From NCBI RefSeq assembly GCF_014695395.1, contig NZ_JACJOF010000025.1, positions 1-64,000 of the forward strand: a stretch of 64,000 nucleotides of DNA, written 5' to 3'. The notes under the pieces were generated by a model. That model saw nothing but the letters and a program-made list of their open reading frames with translations. It was not told the DNA's origin and searched no databases. Shown here in pieces: positions 35,359-44,479 of the stretch. The stretch's first letter is position 1. The number at the start of each line of letters is the position of its first letter. A program made the position numbers and the translations under genes. The DNA is from Nodosilinea sp. FACHB-131. Its GTDB lineage: Bacteria > Cyanobacteriota > Cyanobacteriia > Phormidesmidales > Phormidesmidaceae.

Positions 35359-38300
35359 CGTGGCCCTGCCAGCCAGTAGGTGACCATTTCGCCCCAGCCT
35401 TTGACGGCGATCGCTCCCCGCCGCTGCAAGTAGTAGCGCCCCTTAAGCTGTTCGTAGGTGGTGGTGGAGACCTGAATTTTACCGCCCTGCCCCTGGGTTT
35501 CCATGCGGCTGGCGACATTGACCGTATCGCCCCACAGGTCGTAGGTAAACTTTTTGGTGCCGATTACCCCAGCTACCACGGGCCCTGTGTGAATACCAAT
35601 GCGAATGGCAATGTCTTGGGGGGGCAGCCATTGGGGCAGAGTGGATAGGACTAGGGGTTTCTGAATGGCAGCTTGCATGGCCAGGGCCATATCGGCAATG
35701 GCGGCGGCGTGGTCGGGGTGGGGCTCGGGCAAGCCACCGGCCACCATGTAGGCATCGCCGATCGTTTTGATTTTTTCTAGGCCGTGCCGATCGCAGAGTT
35801 GGTCGAACTGGGAAAAGATGTGGTTGAGCAGATCTACTAGCTGTTGGGGGGGAATCTGGCTGGCAAAGCGGGTGAAGCCGACAATGTCGGCAAACAGCAC
35901 GGTGACCGCGTCAAAGCCGTCGGCGATCGCCTGATTCTGCCGTTTGAGCCGCTCTGCCACTGACTCCGGCAAAATGTTGAGCAGCAACCGCTCGGAGAGG
36001 GCCTTTTCAGCAGTTAATTCCTGGGTGCGCTCCAGCACCTTTTGCTCCAGGGTGGCGTACAGGCGGGCATTCTCCAGAGAAATGGCTGCCTGGGCCGACA
36101 GCAGCTTGAGCAACTCCAGGCGATCGTGGGTAAAGACCTCGGCCACCAGGCGATTCTCTAAATACAAAATGCCGGTGAGCTTGCCCTGATGGATCAGCGG
36201 TGTACAGAGGATCGATTGGGGGCGATGGCGTTGAATGTAGGGATCCTGGCCCAGTGCGGTTTCGGTTATCTGGTGGAGCACTAAGCTGTCTTGGGTGCGC
36301 AGCACATAGTTGATCACGCTCACGGGTACCCGGTCGGCTATAGGCAGCGAGGCCAGCACCGTGGTTTCGCCATCGATCTCGCTGGTGGCCTCGATATAAA
36401 AGCTGCCCGCCGACTCCAGCATCAGATGGCCCCGCTGGGCTCCAGCATTTTCTACCAGCACCTCCATCAGCCGAGCCAGCAGTTGGTCCAGCACGATCTC
36501 GCTGGCGATCGCTTGGGAGGCCTTCATTAGCGTGCTCAGATCGAGGGCCTGGCCGGAGGTGGTCCCAGTGGTGGTGGTGCCGCTGGGGTGCCAGAGGCTC
36601 TCCGAGTTGCCACTCTCCGGCAAGTCTAGCTGTTTTACCTTGCCCGTTGCCCCCCATTGGCCGTAGGTGTAGCGGGCTTTTTGCCTGTGGCTGCGGGCAA
36701 AGTCGGGCTTGTGGCGGCGCTGCCAGAAGCTGACGGCGCACTCGTGGCCGATGGCCTCATCCTGCAAAAAACCCTGGGCGGCAGCGGCGGCGATCGCCCG
36801 GTCGTAGCGGTCGAGAGTGTAATCCAGGGAACTGCCTTGGAGCTGGGCCAGTTCGGCCTCCAGCAGCCAAACCTTGTGCTGAAAGTTGTCGGGGCAACTG
36901 GTGGCCCAGCGCTCCAGTTTGGCAAAATGGAGGGCCACCTGCTGCTGGTACTCCGCCCGCTGGCGATCGGTGGCGTTGTGGGCCAGGCGCAGCAAAATCA
37001 GCGCTCCGTAGAAATGCAGATCGGCGTTGGAGATCACCCCCAAAATATAGTTTTGCAACGCCAGCGCCCGCTCGATGCAGGCCCAGGCCGCTACGTCTTC
37101 GTGGTACAGGTAGAGCGCCAGGGCCTTGGCAATAGCGTAACGGCACAGGGCGCTATAGTTTTTGTGAGCTTCGCAGGCCTGGAGATAGTCACTTTCGCTC
37201 AGGGTCGGCAGCTCAAAGCTGAGGCGATCGGCGGTCTGCCCGGCCAGGTTGGCCAGTATCAGCTGGTAACCCTCCAGCACATCGATCGCCCACTGATTGT
37301 TCACCCCCTGGCAAAACAGCAGCGCCTCCTGCACCTGCTCGGTGAGTTCTGGCAGGGGTTTGCCCTGGGCCATCAAATTGGAGATGCGGTAGCTGAGGGA
37401 GTAGCCGACGTACTGAAATTCCCCGGATTCCAGACCGGCACGCACCCCCTCCTGGTTAATCGCATCGGCCAGCCGCAGGGGCTGCACCCAGGAGTGGACA
37501 AAATTGCTCAGAATGAAGCAGTCCCGCGATCGCTGGGTGAGGCTTTGGTAGCGATCGCTAAGCTGCATCGAGATCAGGCAGGATTCGTAGCCCGCTGCGT
37601 AGTCGCCCAGTACCGAGCCCAGCAGGGTGCCGTAGTTCGAGTAGCCGTAGCACGACTCGGGCCCGTTGCCGTACTCCAGAAAGAGGCTCATCGACACGGT
37701 GACCACCACCTGCCAGATCACCTGCCGGTATCGGTAGGCCGCCGACCCCATATTCGAAAGCACCTTCACCGCCAGGCGCTGTTCGGCCTCGGCAATTTCT
37801 GGCTGATCCAGCAGTGCCGACAGCGGGCGATCGCCCAGGCGGGCCTGAAACTGCCGATATTGCTGCTCAAAGGCCGCCTCGTACTGGTCTGCGGGAAACT
37901 CGACCCCCAGCAGGGCCAGGGCTCGCCGCCCGTAGTCTAGAGCAGCGGCGTAGTCGGTTTTGAGAGTAGACTGCACCACCAGCAGGTTGTAGGCCTCTGC
38001 CTGGTCGACCACCGCCGTAGCATGGCGGAGAATGGTATTGAGGATCTGCCGAGAGGCCTCAAAGTTGCCGATTAGGTACTCTACCTCCGCCTGCTCCTGA
38101 TGGAGCGCTAGGGTGAGGGCGTACTGTTGATCCCAGGCAGCGGCAGGCAGGCAGGCTAACCCCACCGCCAGGTAGCTGTGGGCGGCCTGGTAAGCGGTAG
38201 AAGCTTTGGCCTTGCGGGCCGATCGCAGATTGAGCTGGGCCAACTCCAGGCGCTCAGCCTCGGTGGTCAGCTGCGATCGCCCCATGTTGAGGTGATCGAC

Positions 38301-40505
38301 GATGGTAAACAGGGCCTCATCGCCGCTCTCGGCCCGTGGGTGACTGGGGCTGTCGTTGAGTAACAGCTGGCCAATTTGCCAGTGCAGCCGCTGCTTCTGC
38401 GGCTCTGGAATCAGGGCATAGGCCGCCTGCTGCACCCGGTCGTGGAGAAAGCGATAGGCCTGCATCGCCCCCTGATCGTCGAGTTCGCTGGGGGCCAGTA
38501 CCAGTCCCGCCTGGAGGGCGGGAAACAGATCGGCGCCGGTCGCCGCCTGTGGCTGCTGGGCGATCACCGCCAGGGTGTTGAGGCTAAAGCTGGCCCCAAT
38601 ACAGGCGGCTAACTGCAACACCTCCTGGGTTTTGGGGGTCAGCTTGCGCAGCTTCTCCGTCATCAACTCGACCACATTGTCGGTGATGGCCTGGGCCTGA
38701 ATCTGGGCAATGTCCCAGACCCAGAGGCGCTGATCTAGATCGAAATGCAGTAAGTTTTCCGTCGCCAGGGTCTTTAGAAACTCGTTGGCAAAGAAGGGGT
38801 TGCCGTTGGTTTTGTGGTGAATCAGCTCGGCCAGGGGCCGGGTGGTGTCGACATCGCTGTGGAGACTGTCGGCCAGGAGCTGGCTGAGGTGATCGACGAT
38901 GAGGGGGTGGAGCAGAATCTGGGTGAGGGGCACTCCCCCAGCCGCCAGACCTTTCAGGGCCATAGTCAGCGGGTGGGTGCTGCTGACCTCGTTGCTGCGG
39001 TAAGCCCCAATCAGCAGCAGCGATCGGGCGTCGCGATCGCTCAGCATCAGCTGAATCAGCTGCAGGCTACCGGCATCGGCCCACTGCAAATCATCAAGAA
39101 AGATCACCAGCGGGTGGGCCGGATCGCTAAGGGCACGAACAAACGTTTGGAAGACCCGTTGAAAGCGGTTTTTGGTTTCGGCGGGCCCCAGGGCGGGCAC
39201 CGGCTGCTGCGGGCCAATCACCAGTTCTACAGCGGGAATCACCTCGACAATCACCTGGCCACTAGCTCCCAGCGCCGCCCGCAGCTTAGCCTGCCACTGC
39301 TGTAGGGCCTCTGGGCTTTCGGTCAGCAGCTGTTTGACCAGGTCGCTAAAGGCAGCCGCCAGGGCGCTGTAGGGAATGGTGCGCTGGAGCTGGTTAAACT
39401 TGCCGGTAATAAAGTAGCCCCGCCGCTCGGTGATTGGCCGATAGATCTCGCGCACCAGCGTCGTCTTACCAATGCCCGAGTAGCCGGTGACAGTGATCAT
39501 TTCTGGGCGGTGGGACTGGGCTCCGGTGGCCTCGGTGGTGACCTCGCTGCCAGTGGCAATGCGGTCAAAGGCCGCCAGCAGCGCAGCCAAATCGTCCTCT
39601 CGACCGTAGAGTTTTGGGGAAATGCTCAGCCAGGCAACATAGTCTTCGCGGCCCAGGGGCACCATTGCGATCGCCCCCTGCTGTCGCCATTGGGCCAGGC
39701 AATACTCCAAATCTGCCTGAAGGCCCAGGGCGCTTTGGTAGCGATCCTCAGGATTTTTGCTCAGCAGTTTGAGCACGATGGCCGACACTAGGGGCGGGAT
39801 TGCCGGATTCAGGGCTGTGGGGTCGGGGGGCTGCTTGGCCAGGTGGCTGTGGATCAGTTCCAGGGGATCGGCGGCATAGAAGGGCAGCTGCTGGGTCAAC
39901 AGCTCAAAGCAGGTTACCCCAAGGGAATAAAAGTCGGTGCGGTAGTCTAAAAGCCGATTCATCCGCCCAGTTTGCTCTGGCGAAAGATAGGCTAGGGTGC
40001 CCTCTAAAACGTTGGGATGCTTGAGGCTGGGTCTGAGTTGGTTGATGCGGGTGGCAATGCCAAAGTCAATGATTTTGACCTGCCCGGTTTGCCAATTCAA
40101 AACAATATTGGCGGGGTTGATATCTTTGTGAATAATATTGGCAGCGTGAATTTGGGCCAGGGCAGCGGTGATGGCAATGGCTAATTCTAAAAATTGCTCT
40201 AGGCTAAGGGACTCCTGGTGGATCACATCGCGCAGGGCGATCGCTCCAAAATCCTCCAGAATAATCACCAGGGTTTTTTCATAGGATGCCAAGCTGTAGG
40301 CTCGGACAATGCCCGCCCCGGATAGGCTGCTGAGGATTTCGTACTCTCGCCGGTAACGGGCTAGCTCGGCCGGTGTCGGGTAGTCTGGGCTGAGCACCTT
40401 GAGAATCACGGGCTGGGCGTCAGCTGCCGTGGTAGCTCGATACACCCGCGAATTGGCGCTCTCGTACAGCAGCGCTTGGGGGTGATAACCGAGCAGTGCA
40501 ACCAT
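35355..40505 (-). CDS. Ser/Thr kinase - AAA ATPase - GAF - adenylate cyclase hybrid
   Basis: 1716-aa multidomain signalling protein. The N-terminal Ser/Thr kinase (residues about 8-265) has HKDINPANIVLN and IIDFGIA, with GTLAYLSPEQ downstream. An AAA/STAND-type ATPase follows (Walker A TGYSGIGKTTLVRE, Walker B LVIFLDDLQWAD), then a long helical/TPR-like region, a GAF domain (about 1330-1490) and a C-terminal class III cyclase. The cyclase has ADIVGFT metal-binding residues, Lys in EKIKTIGDAYM and Asp in YDLWGDTVN, the pair that specifies ATP over GTP. The usual cyanobacterial multi-kinases of this type end in histidine kinase; here a cyclase replaces it. A GTG lies two codons upstream; the ATG at 40505 is preferred. 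Confidence 0.93.
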   Translation of the reverse strand: MVALLGYHPQALLYESANSRVYRATTAADAQPVILKVLSPDYPTPAELARYRREYEILSSLSGAGIVRAYSLASYEKTLVIILEDFGAIALRDVIHQESLSLEQFLELAIAITAALAQIHAANIIHKDINPANIVLNWQTGQVKIIDFGIATRINQLRPSLKHPNVLEGTLAYLSPEQTGRMNRLLDYRTDFYSLGVTCFELLTQQLPFYAADPLELIHSHLAKQPPDPTALNPAIPPLVSAIVLKLLSKNPEDRYQSALGLQADLEYCLAQWRQQGAIAMVPLGREDYVAWLSISPKLYGREDDLAALLAAFDRIATGSEVTTEATGAQSHRPEMITVTGYSGIGKTTLVREIYRPITERRGYFITGKFNQLQRTIPYSALAAAFSDLVKQLLTESPEALQQWQAKLRAALGASGQVIVEVIPAVELVIGPQQPVPALGPAETKNRFQRVFQTFVRALSDPAHPLVIFLDDLQWADAGSLQLIQLMLSDRDARSLLLIGAYRSNEVSSTHPLTMALKGLAAGGVPLTQILLHPLIVDHLSQLLADSLHSDVDTTRPLAELIHHKTNGNPFFANEFLKTLATENLLHFDLDQRLWVWDIAQIQAQAITDNVVELMTEKLRKLTPKTQEVLQLAACIGASFSLNTLAVIAQQPQAATGADLFPALQAGLVLAPSELDDQGAMQAYRFLHDRVQQAAYALIPEPQKQRLHWQIGQLLLNDSPSHPRAESGDEALFTIVDHLNMGRSQLTTEAERLELAQLNLRSARKAKASTAYQAAHSYLAVGLACLPAAAWDQQYALTLALHQEQAEVEYLIGNFEASRQILNTILRHATAVVDQAEAYNLLVVQSTLKTDYAAALDYGRRALALLGVEFPADQYEAAFEQQYRQFQARLGDRPLSALLDQPEIAEAEQRLAVKVLSNMGSAAYRYRQVIWQVVVTVSMSLFLEYGNGPESCYGYSNYGTLLGSVLGDYAAGYESCLISMQLSDRYQSLTQRSRDCFILSNFVHSWVQPLRLADAINQEGVRAGLESGEFQYVGYSLSYRISNLMAQGKPLPELTEQVQEALLFCQGVNNQWAIDVLEGYQLILANLAGQTADRLSFELPTLSESDYLQACEAHKNYSALCRYAIAKALALYLYHEDVAAWACIERALALQNYILGVISNADLHFYGALILLRLAHNATDRQRAEYQQQVALHFAKLERWATSCPDNFQHKVWLLEAELAQLQGSSLDYTLDRYDRAIAAAAAQGFLQDEAIGHECAVSFWQRRHKPDFARSHRQKARYTYGQWGATGKVKQLDLPESGNSESLWHPSGTTTTGTTSGQALDLSTLMKASQAIASEIVLDQLLARLMEVLVENAGAQRGHLMLESAGSFYIEATSEIDGETTVLASLPIADRVPVSVINYVLRTQDSLVLHQITETALGQDPYIQRHRPQSILCTPLIHQGKLTGILYLENRLVAEVFTHDRLELLKLLSAQAAISLENARLYATLEQKVLERTQELTAEKALSERLLLNILPESVAERLKRQNQAIADGFDAVTVLFADIVGFTRFASQIPPQQLVDLLNHIFSQFDQLCDRHGLEKIKTIGDAYMVAGGLPEPHPDHAAAIADMALAMQAAIQKPLVLSTLPQWLPPQDIAIRIGIHTGPVVAGVIGTKKFTYDLWGDTVNVASRMETQGQGGKIQVSTTTYEQLKGRYYLQRRGAIAVKGWGEMVTYWLAGPR

Positions 40506-41078
40506 AGACACGTTGACTAAAGATACCTGGACGCAATCTGACTATTTCTCGTTTGACCCAAACTGGAGAAGAGAGAACGAATGCCAGGTTTACAACTGGG
40601 GATGCACTCCCAGATTATCACCCCAAACGGCGTTGTTGCATGGTATGGGGTGTTACGGACGGGGTGATGGCCCAAGGTTTAAGTACCACCCAAAACCTGA
40701 CGCCGATGCAGTACCGAGTCCGCAACTGGTCTGAGTATAAAGCTGGTCTGAAGCACGTCAAATACATCCCCACAGCTGGTTTTGGCACATCAAATCCACT
40801 TTCTTGACGAGCAGAGGTTGCACCATAGCTTATCTTGCTGCCTCCCAAGCGTCTCACCTATAGTTAAGAAAGCTTGTCCGGTTTGTTGCTTGTGACCTGG
40901 CAATTGCCTGCTCCAACTGGTATACAACTTTATTTTTCAGAATAAGTTCGTTCGAAGCCACCTCGACTCCGAGTAGTGTACAACTTTAAAGATCTCGGCC
41001 TTTAAAGAGAGCACAAGACATCAAGGGTTCAGAGTTTTCTGGTGTAGAAGTTTATTTTGTGTGTACACCCGTTTAGCC
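40506..41078. other. Intergenic region with transposase remnant
   Basis: 573 bp between a divergent kinase-cyclase gene and a small plus-strand gene. An IS5-type transposase N-terminal fragment is visible at 40706-40807. The remainder holds no recognised gene; repeated words (ACAACTT) near 40925 and 40980 suggest decayed element sequence. The promoters of both flanking genes must be here. Confidence 0.4.
40706..40807 (+). pseudogene. IS5-family transposase N-terminal fragment
   Basis: The segment starting MQYRVRNWSEYKAGLK matches the conserved N-terminus of IS5-group transposases (YxVRNWxEYNxGL). The homology is lost after about 16 residues and the frame ends in a stop at 40805. The rest of the transposase and both terminal inverted repeats are absent. 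Confidence 0.5.
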
Positions 41079-41651
41079 ATGCCAGCTCAGCCTAAAACCA
41101 GACCCCTCGGAGAAATGCTGCAACGGGCAGGATTGCTGTCCCAGGCGCAGCTTGATGTAGTGCTCCAGGATCAGCAGTGGCAGCCTGATCTGAGAATAGG
41201 CGACATTCTTGAGCTGCGCGGTTGGGTCAAGCGCGACGCTATTGAGTTTTTTGCTGAACAGTGGCCGCAGCTTGCTACAGCCGGTCGGGATAACCCCATT
41301 GGCTATTACTTTCAGCAGGCGGGGCTGCTGAATTCTCAACAAGTAGACGCCCTACTGAAGGAACAAAAGCAGGCGGGGCTGAGAATTGGAGCGCTGGCGG
41401 TTTTGCACGGCTGGCTTTCTCAAGAGACGCTAGATTGGTTTCTGCGATCGCTGGCACCGGAGGAGTCTGCGTCCTCTGCTTTCATGAAGCGGAAGCAGGC
41501 GAATGAGAGCGATCGCCTTAACCAAGCCGGTCAGGCTCAGTCAAAACCGCAGGCTACTCAGGCGCAACCCAGCCCGCAAACGACGGTTGAAGGCTCACCA
41601 GCTAAAGAGCCAACCGAGCCTACAGTGGATGATATTTCTTGGGTTGATTAG
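41079..41651 (+). CDS. DUF2949-like or two-repeat helical protein
   Basis: 190-aa soluble protein with two similar ~50-residue units: LGEMLQRAGLLSQAQLDVVLQDQ and YYFQQAGLLNSQQVDALLKEQ, each followed by RIG(D/A)ILELRGW-type sequence. Such GLLS..QL..L..Q units occur in cyanobacterial proteins of unknown role. The C-terminal 55 residues are Gln/Ser/Pro-rich and probably disordered. A GTG 18 nt upstream is in frame, but the ATG at 41079 better fits the repeat. Confidence 0.65.
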   Translation: MPAQPKTRPLGEMLQRAGLLSQAQLDVVLQDQQWQPDLRIGDILELRGWVKRDAIEFFAEQWPQLATAGRDNPIGYYFQQAGLLNSQQVDALLKEQKQAGLRIGALAVLHGWLSQETLDWFLRSLAPEESASSAFMKRKQANESDRLNQAGQAQSKPQATQAQPSPQTTVEGSPAKEPTEPTVDDISWVD

Positions 41652-41843
41652 AAGGGATAGTAGCTAAACCATGGGCGTGGTAGCTCTTCCCTTACTCACT
41701 CTAGAGTTGCTGGAGCAAATGACTAACGAAAGCCCCTGGCAAGTATTTGCCAAGAGAGTAGCAGTGAAGAGCTGAGGAAAGAACCGTAGCCCCTAACCTC
41801 TTTTCCTCATCCACAGGAGTTAACGGTCAGATTTGCTAGCCAC

Positions 41844-41870
41844 AAAAAACCCCACTGTCGCCAGCGGGGT
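41844..41870 (-). terminator. Rho-independent terminator with no upstream gene
   Basis: On the minus strand ACCCCGCTG pairs with CAGTGGGGT (one G-U) around a GCGA loop, followed by six T. No minus-strand gene ends here; the next minus-strand gene to the right starts far away. It implies a minus-strand noncoding transcript ending at about 41844. Confidence 0.7.
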
Positions 41871-42003
41871 AAGTAGGTCGTTGTTGTAGGAGGAAAGTCG
41901 TTAAGTTGTCTATCGGGTGCAGGAAACGCCGCGATAGGTAGGTTGCATAGCTGGGGGGCTCCTGAGTGACGCTTAGTTTGTCTCAATGAATTCATAATCC
42001 CCT

Positions 42004-42078
42004 GAATCCTCGATTCACGAAGTGATAGCGGTGTTGGTCGCTCGGTGATAGTTCTAGCCCTAGAACGTGAGCAACACC
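42004..42078 (-). ncRNA. Candidate structured noncoding RNA (5' part)
   Basis: GGTGTTG (42030-42036) pairs with CAACACC (42072-42078), enclosing an inner perfect palindrome GTTCTAG-CC-CTAGAAC (42051-42066). Two small hairpins lie to its left. Together with the orphan minus-strand terminator at 41844-41870 this suggests an RNA of about 240 nt. It is not one of the conserved RNAs I can recognise (6S, SRP, tmRNA, RNase P). Confidence 0.3.
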
Positions 42079-42325
42079 CTCCTCTGAGATGATGCAGATC
42101 ACAATTTCAAACTGGCCCAACCCAACAGACCTGCCCACATCGGTAAAACAGATCTAGAGAACAACCGGGTAAAATCAGCCCAAACTGTAAGAGAGCGCCT
42201 GTAAGAAGGGAGATTGAGCCTGGACACACCCCTTTCTAGGGGGGGCAGGGGAAGCATCCAGTGACTAAAGCCCCGACAGATCCCTTGCCAAACCGCTTCT
42301 AAAACGTAGCTGCCAAAATTCTGCT

Positions 42326-43237
42326 GTGCCACCCACCTCCGTTGACCCCATCTCCTACACCGCTAAAATCGTGGCGGCCAAGCGGGCCATTGAGCAATCC
42401 CTGCCGCTGCCACTGTTTAATGATCCCTATGCGGCGGCATTGGCAGGGGATGAGGTTGAGCACCTTCTGGCCAAATGGCAGCAAGTTTCTGCACAGCAGG
42501 GGCGCGCCTTAGAAGACGTGATCATCAAGCGCACCCGCTACATTGCCATTCGCACCCGCTTCTTCGATGACCTGCTGCTAACCACCCTGACCCAGCTACC
42601 TGAGCTTCAAGTTGTCATCCTGGGTTCGGGGCTAGATACTCGAGCCTATCGACTACCCTGGCCATTAGCCACTAGCCTCTACGAAGTCGATGTGCCAGCG
42701 GTCTTAGACTATAAAGCCAATATTCTGCAAAACCAGGAGCCCAACTGCCGCCACCACCTGATTGCTGGTGACTTAGAAGACGTGCAAACCGGCTGGATGG
42801 CCCGCCTCCTAAAGGCAGGCTTGAGACAACTGCCCACAATTTGGCTCCTCGAAGGCGTGGTGATGTATTTGCCAGAGCCTTCAGTCCACGCCCTTCTAAA
42901 AACTATCGCCACGCTAAGCTGCCCTGGCAGCGTTTTGGGTATGGATGGAGTAACCAGTGGTTCCATTCGGGCTGCTCAGCGAGCTCAGAAAGACGATAGA
43001 GGGCGTGTAGTGCGCCACTGGCAGTTTGGCTGCGACGAGCCCCAGCAGCTGCTAAAGCACTATGGCTGGAGCGCTAGAGTTAGCCGACCCCAGGATGTTG
43101 GCATTGCCCATGGCAGATATCCAGAGTCTATGCCGGTTACGGCAGAGGTGGGTGGCCATCAGCCAGAACGAGGAGTTTGGCTAGTGCAGGCTACAAAAGA
43201 CCCGCAACCGCGATCGCATCAATCGCATCTTAAATAA
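42326..43237 (+). CDS. Leucine-carboxyl-methyltransferase-family SAM methyltransferase
   Basis: 303-aa class I methyltransferase of the LCM/PPM1 family. Landmarks are LPLPLFNDPYAAALAG, the RTRYIAIRTRFFDD helix, SAM-binding VVILGSGLDTRAYRLPW, ELYEVDVPAV-like acidic strand, and IWLLEGVVMYLPEPSV. Bacterial members methylate small molecules; the substrate here is unknown. The start is GTG at 42326, with no better ATG. A hairpin (43281-43301) follows. Confidence 0.88.
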   Translation: MPPTSVDPISYTAKIVAAKRAIEQSLPLPLFNDPYAAALAGDEVEHLLAKWQQVSAQQGRALEDVIIKRTRYIAIRTRFFDDLLLTTLTQLPELQVVILGSGLDTRAYRLPWPLATSLYEVDVPAVLDYKANILQNQEPNCRHHLIAGDLEDVQTGWMARLLKAGLRQLPTIWLLEGVVMYLPEPSVHALLKTIATLSCPGSVLGMDGVTSGSIRAAQRAQKDDRGRVVRHWQFGCDEPQQLLKHYGWSARVSRPQDVGIAHGRYPESMPVTAEVGGHQPERGVWLVQATKDPQPRSHQSHLK

Positions 43238-43280
43238 AGAAACGATCAACAGCCCGGAATTCTAATAGGGGTAGATGATT

Positions 43281-43301
43281 AGGACGGTATAGGGCCGTCC
43301 T
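43281..43301. terminator. Small hairpin after the methyltransferase gene
   Basis: AGGACGG (43281-43287) pairs with CCGTCCT (43295-43301) around a 7-nt loop, 44 nt after the stop. No T-run follows, so it is a weak terminator candidate. Confidence 0.35.
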
Positions 43302-43347
43302 GCGAGAAGATCCTATAAAACAGTGATCAACAAGGGCAAGCAGTCTA

Positions 43348-43926
43348 ATGAGACAACTCCAACTCGGTGGCGTTTGGGTTTTGGTGCTGGCGATCTTGGC
43401 TCAGCCTGCGATCGCCCAGTCTGAGCGATATCCAACTGCGACAGAACTTCAGCAGCTAGCCCAGGAACTGAGGCGCAAGATTCCAGACCTTCAAGCCAGC
43501 GGTTTCTACAGTGATCGCCGCACCTTTGAAGAGTGGCAGGAGAGATCGGCTTACGCAGAAGCTTGGGCTGACGTTGATCCGGCGATCGCCCCATTTCTGG
43601 GCGAATGGACTGCCATTGAAGAATCCCTTCATATCTATCCGGCTACCGCCAGAGGAGGAGTTTGCATCCTCGATGTATACCAAGATGAGAGCAAGCTTTA
43701 CACCGGTCAGGTCAGAGACGGCAAACTGTACACCGACCAAAACCAAGTCTTCTTTCTAGACAACAACTTCTTGGGCAACGCAGCGGTCTATGACAATCAG
43801 CCCAGTTTTTATGAGTATGCTCATCCCCGACCGCTGCCCAATCTGTCTGAAGATCTAGGGCAATACTACCCTGAGACTATAGCTGCTTTTGAGGCATCAA
43901 ATTGTCTTGTAGGTTTGCCTCAGTAG
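43348..43926 (+). CDS. Exported hypothetical protein
   Basis: 192-aa protein with a signal peptide (WVLVLAILAQPAIAQ, cleavage near residue 24). The mature part is acidic and aromatic, with two cysteines (GGVCILDVYQDES and ASNCLVG) and the phrase FLGEWTAIEESLHIYP. No family is recognised. It converges with the helical carotenoid protein gene, and a hairpin lies between them. Confidence 0.65.
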   Translation: MRQLQLGGVWVLVLAILAQPAIAQSERYPTATELQQLAQELRRKIPDLQASGFYSDRRTFEEWQERSAYAEAWADVDPAIAPFLGEWTAIEESLHIYPATARGGVCILDVYQDESKLYTGQVRDGKLYTDQNQVFFLDNNFLGNAAVYDNQPSFYEYAHPRPLPNLSEDLGQYYPETIAAFEASNCLVGLPQ

Positions 43927-43946
43927 TTCCGCAGCTTCAGAGTATC

Positions 43947-43978
43947 TCCTCCCAGCACAACTCAATTGGCTGGGAGGA
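43947..43978. terminator. Bidirectional hairpin between convergent genes
   Basis: TCCTCCCAGC (43947-43956) and GCTGGGAGGA (43969-43978) form a perfect 10-bp stem, extended inside by CAA/TTG. It lies between convergent genes, as bidirectional terminators often do, although T-runs are poor. Confidence 0.5.
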
Positions 43979-43993
43979 ACACCTGCGCTAAGC

Positions 43994-44479
43994 CTAGATG
44001 TCAGAACCGCTGGCGGGTTCCGCGCCCATGCCAAGGGCAGCGTCGCGCAGAAAGGTAATTTGCTCTTCGAAGCCCATGGTTTCTAGAGCAGCCAGCAGGT
44101 CTTGCCCCTGGTTAGAAAGCTCATAGTCGTCGGGCATCGGGATAATCTCACCACTATCCATACCTTGGGCCAGGTAGTACCAAAAAGCCAGTTTTGTGTT
44201 GGCGCTCAAAGAGCCATACTCTCGGCTGATTTGGTTAGAGGCATCGCATCGTGCGATCGCCCGCATGGTGTCAAGCTGCTTTTGCTGATCTACCTCTTTG
44301 ACCTGGTTGTAAAGACCATTGGCAATTTCAGGGGATGCAGAGCCAGGCGCAGCAGGCGTGATGCGCTCTCCCATCTCCTCGTAGACAAACCACAGCAGTG
44401 CTAGTTGCGCATCTGTATCTAAGCTTTTAAAGACATTCAGAGCCTGGTTAGGGTCGTTAGCGGTTGTGTAAGCAGTCAT
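43994..44479 (-). CDS. Helical carotenoid protein (OCP N-terminal-domain homologue)
   Basis: 161-aa all-helical protein homologous to the N-terminal domain of orange carotenoid protein; such proteins bind ketocarotenoids and quench singlet oxygen and, in some paralogues, phycobilisome excitation. Landmarks are LDTDAQLALLWFVYEEMG, ITPAAPGSASPEIANGLYNQV and LSANTKLAFWYYLAQGM. The C-terminal regulatory domain of OCP is missing, so it should be constitutively carotenoid-bound or need a separate CTD homologue. The ATG at 44479 follows AAGGATTTTTT; longer in-frame starts to 44590 add unrelated residues. Confidence 0.93.
   Translation of the reverse strand: MTAYTTANDPNQALNVFKSLDTDAQLALLWFVYEEMGERITPAAPGSASPEIANGLYNQVKEVDQQKQLDTMRAIARCDASNQISREYGSLSANTKLAFWYYLAQGMDSGEIIPMPDDYELSNQGQDLLAALETMGFEEQITFLRDAALGMGAEPASGSDI

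Larger units (their letters stand above)
41652..42325. other. Intergenic region with several RNA-like hairpins
   Basis: 674 bp without a gene. A minus-strand terminator (41844-41870), a GAATC/GATTC hairpin (42004-42016), a TCAC/GTGA hairpin (42015-42025) and a nested hairpin (42030-42078) lie within 240 bp. Possible structured RNA; see the separate entries. Confidence 0.45.

Noticed and set aside
36657-37940. 427-codon plus-strand ORF inside the kinase-cyclase gene
   Set aside because: Antisense shadow in GC-rich DNA; no motifs, and the opposite strand is a clear multidomain protein.
41807-41995. Minus-strand ORF with a TTTT run before a terminator, like a third Thr leader
   Set aside because: The frame reads straight through the terminator with no stop codon before it, there is no GGAGGG/CCCTCC logic, and no synthetase gene lies downstream.
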